Part shown: positions 24,830 through 35,028 of the stretch, piece after piece
Layout: each line of letters starts with the position of its first letter
How positions within the stretch are numbered: position 1 is the stretch's first letter
From: Eretmocerus hayati
Taxonomy: Eukaryota; Arthropoda; Insecta; Hymenoptera; Aphelinidae
NCBI GenBank assembly: GCA_029851415.1
Contig: CM056742.1
Span: 58,802,454-58,866,453 of the forward strand
Direction: 5' to 3'
DNA: 64,000 nucleotides
Translations under genes and position numbers: made by a program
The notes under the pieces: generated by a model
The model's input: the letters and a program-made list of their open reading frames with translations, nothing else
The model's database searches: none
Told to the model about the DNA's origin: nothing

Positions 24830-26570
24830 TACTCTGGCACCCCAAATTATAACATCTATTCAGATGAAGAACACTTCTACAATCAAACTAGAAACTTCCA
24901 AAGAACGGAATTTCGATATTTGAGCACCAATGTGTCACTACCGAACTATTCTTTCAAAGGTTACATAACATGCATATTCCGATTTTTTTGGAACGTATAA
25001 AGTGTGAACCACTCGCACGAGTATGTATGTTTTTTCACTCATCGGTGCCATGAGAATAACATGGACACTCTAGTGTCAGTGAATGAAACGATAAATTTTA
25101 GAGAGGGCACGGAACTTGACATTTGCCACTAAAATTCATCTCGATGAATGGTTCCAGCTACAGTCTTGGGGTTTTGATCCGGCTATGAGGTACCTGGCAA
25201 GATGCATGTCAAGGCCTTTGTTGTGGTCCGCACTAGTCGGCAGAGAACTGCCTCAAAAATTTAGCAAAACGAGATTTTCTCCAAAGAGTACTTAGCGGAG
25301 TGAGGAAATCAATTTTCCTTCGATACTTTGGAGCATGAAAGAGTTACGCCTCCCGATGAACTTTGAAAAAAAATTGGTACGAAAAGGCCTGGAATGGGGC
25401 AAATTCATCTTCATCGAGGAATGCTAAGCGAGTGAAATAGGCAGAATTGCGCCATGGAGTAGACGAGCTCAGCGTTCACACGGAGAATGGGATTCCGGTA
25501 CTTGTAACTCAGGGATTCGATGCTGAATAACATTTTCTATAAGTCTGCCCACCCGAATCCCGAACGATCTCGATCGTAAGCGATCGTGGCGCTTTGCTTT
25601 CACGAAGATCGAAAGAACCAAAACCCACAAGGGTACAAGGCACGGAACTGACATCAAGTCCCATTCCTGAATGATAATTTTTTTGGGTGATCTTAAATGG
25701 AATGGCTTATTATTGAGCCAAAATCAGCACCAAAGAATATATCGACAACAATTAGTTCTATGATTTTTCTCTCAAGCATTGTGAGGGTTTGCACAATGAG
25801 GTGGCTAGCATCATTTCAGAATTCCCACAGTACTACTCATATTAAAACGCCCCCAGAGCATGAGGAGATTGTACAGAGGAAAGTCACTGTATTTTCAAAT
25901 TTCGAGGAGCAGATACTCTCCAACAATATGCAAAATCTTATCATGCATTGTAATTCCATGAAGAACCTATAGATAATTGAATGAGTGATCCATCCGTGTT
26001 TGTTTACAAGCTCGGCGTGCCTATGAAATAAGCCTGCTCGGTATATAGATATACTCAATCATGCGTGTTACGTGGATCGTTTAGTGCGGCCGCAGCAAAA
26101 CTCAACGCGCGATAAGATGACTTCGTCATCAAAAGCACTGAAATATTGATTACTTTGAAACTTTCGTAAGCACTAGCACCCCACTCAATCAGGCCCGATG
26201 AGATCCGGATGTTACGCAGGGAGCCCTCTCCCGCGCCTCAGATGGTAACGATGCGTCGGCGAAGGATACGCAAGCCACGGTGAGTCATTTAGGCGAAAAA
26301 AGTCAAGTTTCGTGCACGTGGGTTTTGCCTGTTGGGTATGTTTTGGGGTCATAAGTAGAACATTTTTCAACAAGAATCAAAGAAATCCGTAGAGGGTTTT
26401 CGAAATAACGTCGATTTTTCGATTCCTTAGCTATTTTCTCAAAACAGTGGATTACCTTCATCGCTCATTCTCATCTATCGCTTTAAATTCGACTGTTCAG
26501 AATGATCGGAGTACCCATATCCGACGTGAGAAGACTTAATCTTTCGAAATCCGAGGTCCAAATTAGGCCC
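24830..26570. other. Gene-free spacer
   Basis: No recognisable gene, RNA or repeat. Short chance frames only. Confidence 0.4.
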
Positions 26571-26579
26571 AAATACGAT

Positions 26580-27477
26580 CTGAGTAATTTGGAACGACTA
26601 TAGTGCAAAAAACCCTCTTTTCATATATAAAATCCACGAGAAATCCAAGAATATCCTTTGTCAACGGTAGACATGGATAGATTGTATACTGATGGAGAGT
26701 TTATATTCATAGCACTGTGTTTCAATATAATATTCGATATGCCCAAGACCATCTCATCATTTGATTAGAATCCTGAATCTAAGTGACGAGTTATATTTGA
26801 AAGGTCTGAGTAATTTGGAACGACTATAGTGCAGAAAACCCTCTTTCCATTGATAAAATCCACGAGAAATCCAAGAATATCCTTTGTCAACCGTAGACAT
26901 GGATGGATTGAATACTGATGGAGAGTTCATATTCATAGCACTGTGTTTCAATATAATATTTGATATGCCCCAGACCATCTCATCATTTGATTAGAATCCT
27001 GAAACTAAGTGACGAGTTATATTTGAAAGGTCTGAGTAATTTGGAACGACTATAGTGCAGAAAACTCTCTCTTCATATATAAAATCCACGAGAAATCCAA
27101 GAATATCCTTTGTCAACGGTAGACATGGATAGATTGAATACTGATGGAGAGTTTATATTCATAGCACTATGTTTCAATGTAATATTTGATATGCCCAAGA
27201 CCATCTCATCATTTGATTAGAATCCTGAAACGAAGTGACGAGTTATATTTGAAAGGTCTGGGTATTTGGAACGACTATAGTGCAGAAAACTCTCTCTTCA
27301 TATATAAAATCCACGAGAAATCCAAGAATATCCTTTGTCAACGGTAGACATGGATATATTGAATACTGATGGAGAGTTTATATTTATAGCACTGTGTTTC
27401 AATACAATATTTGATATGCCCAAGACCATCTCATCATTTGATTAGAATCCTGAAACTAAGTGACGAGTTATATTTGA
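26580..27477. repeat. Four tandem copies of a 226-bp repeat
   Basis: The unit start CTGAGTAATTTGGAACGAC occurs at 26,580, 26,806 and 27,032, and a one-base-shorter form at 27,258, giving an exact 226-bp period. Copies are over 90% alike by eye. Each contains ATAAAATCCACGAGAAATCC and TCATCATTTGATTAGAATCC. No open frame runs through the units. The array ends near 27,477. Confidence 0.93.
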
Positions 27478-27694
27478 TTGGTTTTATAACAAACAAGCAT
27501 TCGATTTTTTTCGAATTTTTGTTTTAATGCGAATTAAATTCCCTATGAAGACAGTACTGTCCAATCATAGACCACTCTCGCATCATCAGTTTCTAACAAC
27601 AAAAATCTTGCTCTTGCAAAGTTGTAACAAGTTTTACGCTAAAGAGTTACATCATCTCATTCCATAACCTAATATGGTCACCGTGTGATTTCTA

Positions 27695-28900
27695 TCAGGG
27701 CAGAAAGCGATTCCACATCCTTGTACCGAATGCAGTCAAACAATAACTCATACTTTGCAGGAAAAAGGGCTGGTCCAGCCGGGGTCGGTGAAGCTTGAGG
27801 GGCTTCTTGGGGGCTTCCTTGACTCGATCCATCGATGCTTGGGCATCCTTAGGATCTCCAAGACTTGCTCTGCTTGAGAAATTCCGCCCTGGGAAGTGCA
27901 AGCCTAGCGTAGTCTGGAATGTATTCCCGCAGCCATGCGCACACTCCGAGGAACTTTTGCAGGCCCTTCTTGCTGCGTGGCGATGGCGACTCCAAAACGG
28001 CGCGGAGTGTTCCGTTTTTGCCTCGTTGTGGTCCATGGCAACCACGTGACCCAGGAATTCCAGGCGACTCTTGCCGGAAATGCATTCGTCGATGGCGCAT
28101 GCAAGTCCATACATCTCGAGGCGTTCCAAGACCTTGGCGATGTGCGCGAGTTGGTCGGCCCAGTTGTTCGAGAATATGACAATGTCATCCTGGAAGTTGA
28201 GGCAGAACTCGCCAACGAGTCCTAGAAGCACTCACATCTCGATGAGTTGGTTGCAGGTGCGTCCGGAGTTTCTTAGGCCGAAAGCTGCAACGTGGAAAAC
28301 ATATTGTCCGCCGTCGCACAGTGGGGTCCGCGCATCTTTCTAGGGCTCAGCGCCACGTGAATTCTCAACTTATTGCAATGTCCGGGAACAAGGAGTGTTG
28401 CTCTCAGTTATCAGAATACCGTCCGATCCCGGACACGGCGATAAGTTGAGAATTTGCGTGGCGCTAAGCCCTAGAAAGATGCCCTGGCCCCACTGTGCGT
28501 CAGGCGTACAGGAGGCGGTATATTGTTTGAAGTCCTCGGTGAGCGGGATCTGCCAATAGCGTTTCCGGGGGTCGATAAATGTAAAGATGGTAGCGCTACC
28601 AAACTCATTGAGCACCTCGTGAATGACTGGATTCGGTTGGCTGGCGTCCTCTGTAACACTGTTGATCCTCCGGATGTCAACGCAGAATCTGTAAATCCCA
28701 TCGTGCTCGTCCACCAGCACGATCGGAGAACTATTTGGCGAGGGAGCTGCATGAATGACGCCATCACCCAGCATTTGTCTAACCATGTCCGTGATTGCCC
28801 GCTTCTTTTCAGCAGAGTACCGATAAGGTGGAATTCTGAAGGGTGATCCGTATCTCGTGAGCGATAAACGGTGGGCTGGATGAAGGCGTCGTATCGTCAA
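27695..28900 (-). pseudogene. gypsy reverse transcriptase and start of RNase H
   Basis: The upstream segment (28,900-28,498) shows PSPNSSPIVLVDEHDG, RFCVDIRRINSVT and YWQIPL, the usual fingers/palm blocks of a gypsy polymerase. After an inverted duplication, a shifted frame (28,231-27,695) carries FQDDIVIFS, corresponding to the catalytic Y.DD box, then LEFLGHVV, which leads into the connection domain. Frame changes and the duplication separate the pieces. The remainder of pol is absent. Confidence 0.85.
28315..28499. repeat. Local inverted duplication inside the gypsy reverse transcriptase
   Basis: About 73 bp (28,315-28,388) are repeated in inverted orientation at 28,428-28,499; both contain CTTTCTAGGGC and AACTTAT. 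The two arms are flanked by the same GCACAGTGGGG/CCCCACTGTGC sequence. A 40-bp loop separates them. Confidence 0.85.
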
Positions 28901-29366
28901 AAATCTTCGAGTGCCGCATCATGATGTTCTTGAAGGAGTAGACGAACTCTGGTGGAAAGCCGTGGTTCACTTTGGCCCAGACCTGTTCTTGCAGGTAGGC
29001 CGACGGTCCGTCAGGGGCGCGTCCTAAGATCACACATACTCTCTCGCTGGTTCCAATGTAGAGGCAATCAACATGGTGATCGTGGATAGCCTTCACTTCT
29101 TTCAACCAGGGACGACTCAGGATCGCGGTTGGTCGTAAGTTCTCAGCGACGAAGAACATGTCACATTCATATTGTTGGATGTGCACGGTGATCGTGCACG
29201 TGGCTTGGAAACGCATCTCGGTCCCACTCATAGCCAGTTTGGCTCCGCGTGGCTGGATCTTCTTCACGATGGCTCCGTTCGGGATGACTTGTGGTGAGAT
29301 GAAGTTGTCCGAGGCCGCCGAGTCGACGAGCGCTGCAACAGACTTCTCTCCGAGGGAGACCCCCAA
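28809..29366 (-). pseudogene. gypsy aspartic protease
   Basis: A retropepsin-like domain with the active-site region ALVDSAASDNFIS. The usual D-S/T-G triad reads DSA here. A downstream ILSRPWLKE block corresponds to the ILG.DW-like motif, and the frame then continues into the linker before the reverse transcriptase (IFDDTTP). It would cleave the gag-pol polyprotein in an active element. The glycine-to-alanine change and the broken neighbouring frames argue that it is a relic. Confidence 0.75.
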
Positions 29367-29407
29367 GTTGGCGGCGTGGAGACTGGTGGCGTCCGCAGCC
29401 GAGGCGC

Positions 29408-30122
29408 TTATTGCGGGGTCGCGGATTTTGAAACGGCTGCGCCCGCGCCGTTTTCCGCTCCGCGCCAGTTCCCCGAAGGCATGTTCTTCGAGAAGTCCGG
29501 GTGCTTGGAGCAGTCTTTGTGCCAGTGATATTCTGGGCGGTAGTCACACCCGGGAAGGCGTTCCCCGTTCTTATGTTTGAACTCGCGATAAGTCTTGGGT
29601 TGTTGAGCAGACGCAGCGGCGTTGCTCTTCCCTTGGTTGTGGTTGGCTGGAGCGTGTTTGCGTGCGCCGGTTTGTTTCGCCTGCTCGTTGAGCTTAACCT
29701 CGGTGGCGCGGGTCAAGAGCTCGCCGGCATTTGTTGGCGGGCTTCCTCGGAGATGGCAGCGGATGGTCGCGTTCAGGGACTCGACGATGAGTGTCACCAG
29801 CTCTTCCTCGGCCGCTTCCGGTAGTGACCGTTGAGCTAAAAGGTTACGTTTTTCCATGAAGGTGCCCGCTTTCTCCTCATCTCCTTGTGCCTGGCCATAC
29901 AACTTGGCCTTGAGTCGTGGTCGGAGCTGGATGAGTCGTAGTAAGCCATGAGAAGCTCGCTGAATGGGTCCAAGGAACTGCCAAGTTCCTGTAGCAGGAC
30001 CACCACTTTTTCGCATTACCCTTGAGGGCGCTTTCGGCGATCTGGACACGGAACGCATCATCGATGCTCAGGCGCCTAAGGGTGTGTCCACAAATGAAGC
30101 GTACGCACTGCTCACGGCTCAC
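29408..30122 (-). pseudogene. gypsy gag-like region
   Basis: Two overlapping minus-strand frames carry gag-like sequence. The upstream one (30,122-29,877) has AESALKGNAKKWW, typical of the capsid region. The downstream one (30,061-29,408) runs through a basic region with CDYRPEYHWHKDC, a zinc-knuckle-like C..H..C arrangement. A frame shift lies between about 29,880 and 30,060. Upstream, the inverted duplication at 30,082-30,373 destroys the start. Confidence 0.65.
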
Positions 30123-30373
30123 AGCGCATACCCACGGCTCACAAGCGCCATGCGCTGCTCATCGGATTTCAGCCGGCAAGCGACATGGATTCCCCGGAAG
30201 ATCGTCATCCATTCTCGATCGCTAACCTCAAGTTCTGTATTTGATCCAGCCGGTTACAAGGGAAGTCCATATCACTCGCAGGCTGAAGTCCGATGAGCAG
30301 CGCATGGCGCACGTGAGCCGTGGGTATGCGCTCTGAGCCGTGAGCAGTGCGTACGCTTCAATCGTGGACACAC
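30082..30373. repeat. Local inverted duplication at the gypsy gag start
   Basis: About 92 bp (30,082-30,175) recur inverted at 30,282-30,373. Shared words include GTGTGTCCAC, GTACGCACTGCTCACGGCTC and GCTGCTCATCGGA. A loop of about 105 bp lies between. Confidence 0.85.
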
Positions 30374-30986
30374 TCTAAAATGCGCTTCGCACTCCGTGAT
30401 GGAGCGTGCGGGGTCCTCGTGCTCCGCTGCGTTGAAGTCCGGCGGGATCAAAAGAGTGCCAGCGAGTTAGCGAAACATCAAGCGGAGATCCTCCATATTA
30501 GACTCCGGGATGGCTCGTGGCTCTGGTCCGACAGGTACGGCATGGCCGTTTCCGCTGGAGCGCCTCCTGGCTCCGGGTCGGGGGAGCACTGATTTTTGCT
30601 CCGGCAATTGCTCTTGGGCTCCGACTGGGGGTCAGTTGGCTCGTCTTATGGCACGTCCGGCGACGGTCCGGGCGTGCGAGGTCCTTCAGTGATGTCCAGG
30701 TGCGGACGGGCAGCTGTGCTCTGTCCAGGAGTTCTCCGAGCTCCTGCTCGGAAACTCGGATCTCAACGATTGCTGTCGTCGGTGACGGGTCACGTGAGCG
30801 ACATGCTCAAGCGAGACGGCCCGTTGTCGTTGCAGTTGGGCGCCACTGGATGTTTCAACACTTCCAGAAGTGCTGGGGACCGGCTGTCGGGTCGTCCGGG
30901 GAAGACTGATCATTGGGTCGCAGGTCCCGGCATCACAAGATGCCAACTAGGTTCAAATACTCGTGGCCCCACATTGGGCGCCAAAT

Positions 30987-31302
30987 TGACAGTTGCCCGG
31001 CGAATCCAATCGACGGATAGTCTGGATGATTAAGAGAATTCATCCAAAAGGAGAACCTGGGATCCCTGTCAATGAAAGTGCGGTCACTCCTGCGTCTCGC
31101 TTGAGAGCGATGCATTCCAAGTTCGTGGGCTGCAGCAGCCCACGAGCCGGAAAGCTGCAGCGCTCTCGGTGGGGGGAGAGCGGCAGCCCTGGGAGCCGAG
31201 AGCGCAGCTGCCCCATGACTCGTGGGCAACCGCGCTACCATCTTTCTCTCCGTATATAATAAGGAGCAGAGAAGTTCATTTCAAAATATCAAGGTAGTGA
31301 CA
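30987..31302 (-). repeat. Putative 5' LTR of the gypsy element
   Basis: On the minus strand the segment begins TGTCACTACC and ends CAACTGTCA. It is followed three bases later by TGGCGCCCAATGTGGGGC, which looks like a tRNA primer-binding site. No second LTR exists in the window to confirm the borders, so they are inferred from the TG...CA ends and the primer site. Confidence 0.5.
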
Positions 31303-31787
31303 GGGATAAATACTAACTCACGCTGTGCGACCCATCGTCCACGACGATGGGTCGCACCGCGAAGCAGTACCTGAGAGGGAATGCGCTAGTCGCCGTCAGA
31401 AACGCTGACGGTGCACCTGCGACGGACAGCAAACCGCGCACGGGTGTTGCGAGGCTGGCGGCAGCCGTCGCCGTTGAAACGTCGTGGGGCGGAGTGAGGT
31501 GCGGGCGAGGGACCCGAGACTCACCACGTCACTTGCCATACAGTGATGTTTCAGTCACTACACTGTGCTCACATGCGGGTCCCTAGGTCGGTGGAAGTGG
31601 AACTTCCGAACCCCCTCAAATCGGAATTATTGTTCTTTCCAAGGGAATTACTTTCTTTACATTGTGGAATCAGTCCCTTTGGTTTGTGTTGTCAACTTGA
31701 TCTTCATTTCTCACCTGCGAGCGGATATTCTATCCCTCCCTGATCTGGTTCAAACATTTGATGATGAGATAAGTACCACCGAGTTAA
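31303..31787. other. Spacer between gypsy element and foldback cluster
   Basis: GC-rich to about 31,530, with short hairpins such as GACCCATCGT..ACGATGGGTC (31,328-31,354), then AT-rich. I see no gene. Confidence 0.4.
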
Positions 31788-31837
31788 GTATAGTCTGGCG
31801 GCTGAAGGGGTTTCCGTGAGGGTTTTGGTGTCCCCGG

Positions 31838-33339
31838 CACGGTGTCCTTGAACCATTTTCAAATGAGTCGGAAGACCACCTCGCCAAATATTCTCTTAAA
31901 TGGTTGTTCAGGGCTCAAATAACATCTCCCAACTGTTTTTAAAATCGTCTACGTGAGAATTTTCAAATAGATCAACTTCTATGATTTTTTCCTGAAAAAA
32001 TCGCCAAAAAACGACTTTAAAACGCGCTTTGGTGATGATAAACGCTTAGTTATATGCTTCAAATTCCACAAAAATTTCTATAGAAAGTGCAGATAGTTCA
32101 TGATACTCTATCCCAAACGATTCGCAATGTAATACGTAGAGGAAGGGATAGGCTTCGTGAGTTGTTGCTAATGCTTGGGTAAAGAGTCAGAAGGCGAATA
32201 TAGAGAGGTCCACATAATTGGGAAATTGGTCGTCTGCTCACGGCTCTGTCTTCTCCTTACTCACATTGGTCCTAGTAATATGTTCACAATGCCTTGGACT
32301 CTCGGCAAGGTCCTCATCGCGAACAAAAGCTCTCACTCCGGTTCTGGAGAGCTTGCAGATGTGTCATACCTGCTCCACATCTCGCATTTGAGTGGAGGGG
32401 GTAGCTCTATCGTAGTTCTAAGATGCCGTGTGCTTGCTCTCATGAAGAGAATCGACTCAAATTTTGGGTATTGTGCATGGAAAAGGAGGTGGGAGTGCAG
32501 AAGCTGAGAAGAGACATGAAAGACCGCTCCAAAAATGTTCAGCGATTGACCAGCAAGATGATAGATTGCCCTATCTGATTTACCTATGTCTGACATATAG
32601 ATGAAGGTATTTGATCATCCTGCCCGTCAATCGCTGAACATTTTTGGAGCGGTCTTCCATGTCTCTTCTCAGCTTCTGCACTCCCACCTCCTTTTTCATG
32701 CACAATACCCAAAATTTGAGTCGATTCTCTTCATGAGAGCAAGCACATGGCATCTCAGAACTACGATAGAGCTACCCCCTCCACTCAAATGCGAGATGTG
32801 GAGCAGGTATGACACATCTGCAAGTTCTCCAGAACCGGAGCGAGAGCTTTTGTTGCGCGATCAGGACCTTGCCGAGAGTCCAAGGCATTGTGTACATATT
32901 ATTAGGACCAATGTGAGTAAGAAGAAGACAGAGCCGTGAGCAGACGATAAATTTTCCAACTATGTGGACCTCTCTATATTCGCCTTTTGACTCTTCACCC
33001 AAGCATCAGCGACAACTCACGGAGCCTATCCCTTCCTCTACGTATTACATTGCGAATCTTTTGGGATAGAGTGTCATGAACCATCTGCACTTTCTAAAGA
33101 AATTTTTGTGAAATTTGAAGCATATAACTGAGCGTTTATCATCACCAAAGCGCGTTTTAAAGTCGTTTTTTGGCGATTTTTCCAGAAAATAATCATAAAA
33201 GTTGATCTATTTGAAAATTCTAACGTAGGCGATTTCAAAAACAGTTGGGAGATGTTATTTGAGCCCTGAACAACCATTTAAGAAAATATTTGGCGAGGTG
33301 GTCTTCCGACTCATTTAAAGTTGGTTCAAGGACACCGTG
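31838..33339. mobile_element. 1502-bp foldback with CCGG target duplication
   Basis: The ends read CACGGTGTCCTTGAACC and its inverse. Arms are about 750 bp, meeting near 32,590. CCGG occurs on both sides (31,834-31,837; 33,340-33,343). The uninterrupted copy of the host repeat at 46,681-46,684 has a single CCGG at the same place, which fixes the target duplication at four bases. Non-coding. Confidence 0.92.
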
Positions 33340-33757
33340 CCGGATGAAACAATGTGATTTCGATGTATTTTGATCCGCTGAATCAGAATTTCAATGGTAG
33401 AATGTCGGAAAGTGATGCTAAAAGAAGTTATTAACAATTTTTCATAAACAATTGAAAATTGACGAAAATTTTTTCTTTAGGTTATTTGAATGATTTCACG
33501 TCGAAAAGGTCTCCTGACATTTTCCATGAAAATGCAGTTTTCCCGGAAAAATTCATGAAGTTCTGAAAACTCAAAAATTTCAATTTTTGAGGATCTCCAG
33601 GACAGACGTGAAATGAAATTTTTTGATCTACCAAAGCTTGAAAGTTTCGTTCATGTGTCCACTCTCAGTAATACCAACGAAAACCCCGGGAAGATGTAAC
33701 ACGTCTTTGTCAGTTGACGGACAGTTTCTCATGTTTTCGATCCCACCAATGCGTAAA

Positions 33758-34877
33758 GGACCCCGCACCAAATACATTATTTTTGGGTCTCTGTAATTTT
33801 CAACGAGACTTGGCAGACAGATAAATTAGAATGCGCTGAACAAATGTTCAAATGGAGTCGAGTTTCTATCGGTTACGGTTATTGAGATATTTGTCCCGAA
33901 AGCTGTGGAAAATGCAGGCCATTGTGGAGGTTAGGATAGCGAATCGAACGTGAACATTGGCACAATGTATACATATAGCATCTTTGCACTCGGCGCTTTT
34001 TTGCAGTTTCTGGGTGGCTTTGAGGCTGCAGTAGATAGATTTATGATTAAGGAAAAAACAATAAAAACCTCAAGAATTGAGCTTGAATGATTTATCAACG
34101 AAAACAAGACCTGAATATCGTTTGCTAGCTGGCTCAAGGGAAGTCGAATATTCAAGCCTACTCGAATGCTAAGTTTCGGGTCGCGTTACTCGGTCCTTGT
34201 GTTGTTTCTTTCTCAAGACGTCAAGGACTGAAATGAATACATGTCTTTCTGATAAAGTATAGATTCTTTTCATTCAAATGATGTCTAGATTATTCGAGTT
34301 GAATACTACAAGGTCTTCATCATGTGCGTGGACAGAATATACACTTTTTCGTGTTCTTATACAAGGAAGGAAGAAGAGACAAGTTGATCCATTGACCGAT
34401 TGGTTGATTAGTTGAATGATGAAACGGCCTTGTCTATAAGGACCGAGTAACGCGACCCGAAACTCAGCATTGGAGTAAGCTTGAATATTAGACTTCCCTT
34501 GAGCCAGCTAGCAAACGATATTCAGGCCTTGTTTCCGTTGATAAATCATTCAAGCTCAAGTTTTGAGGTTTTTATTGTTTTTTTATTATCATAAATCTAT
34601 CTACTGCAGCCTCGAAGCCACCCAAAAACTGCACAAAAGCGCCAAGTGCAAAAGTGCTATATGTATACATTGTGCCAATGTTGACGTTCGATTCCTTATC
34701 CTAACCTCCATAATGGCCTGCATTTTCCACAGCTTTCGGGACAAATATCTCAATAACCGTAACCGATAGGAACTCTACTCCATTTGAACATTTGTTCAGC
34801 GCATTTCAATCTATCTCTCTGCCAAGTCTCGTTGAAAATTACAGAGACCCAAAAACAATGTATTTGTTGCGGGGTCC
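33758..34877. mobile_element. 1120-bp foldback inserted between AAA and TTT, no target duplication
   Basis: The ends read GGACCCCGCACCAAATACAT and its near-inverse. The centre lies near 34,325. The flanks are AAA (33,755-33,757) and TTT (34,878-34,880). The intact host copy at 46,264-46,269 reads AAATTT with nothing duplicated or lost. Non-coding palindrome. Confidence 0.9.
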
Positions 34878-35028
34878 TTTGAGCGGTTCACACCTCGTCG
34901 TTGGCTCGTTGGTGCTCACACTGATCGCGAGGTGAATGAATGATTCTTCAAAAAATACTCGCCCAATAAATGGAATAATTTAGAGGTGGGATGGGGCGCT
35001 CAGAACGAAGGGGCAGTGGAAGCTTATT

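Larger units (their letters stand above)
27695..31302 (-). mobile_element. Ty3/gypsy LTR retrotransposon, truncated and rearranged
   Basis: In minus-strand order: a putative 5' LTR (31,302-30,987), a primer-binding-site-like TGGCGCCC (30,983-30,976), gag (about 30,122-29,408), aspartic protease, reverse transcriptase and the beginning of RNase H, ending at 27,695. Integrase and 3' LTR are missing. Two local inverted duplications (28,315-28,499 and 30,082-30,373) and several frame shifts show the copy is dead. It is GC-richer than the surrounding DNA. Confidence 0.8.

Noticed and set aside
33758..34877. Helitron as explanation for an insertion without target duplication
   Set aside because: The element has long terminal inverted repeats and no CTRR-hairpin end, unlike Helitrons.
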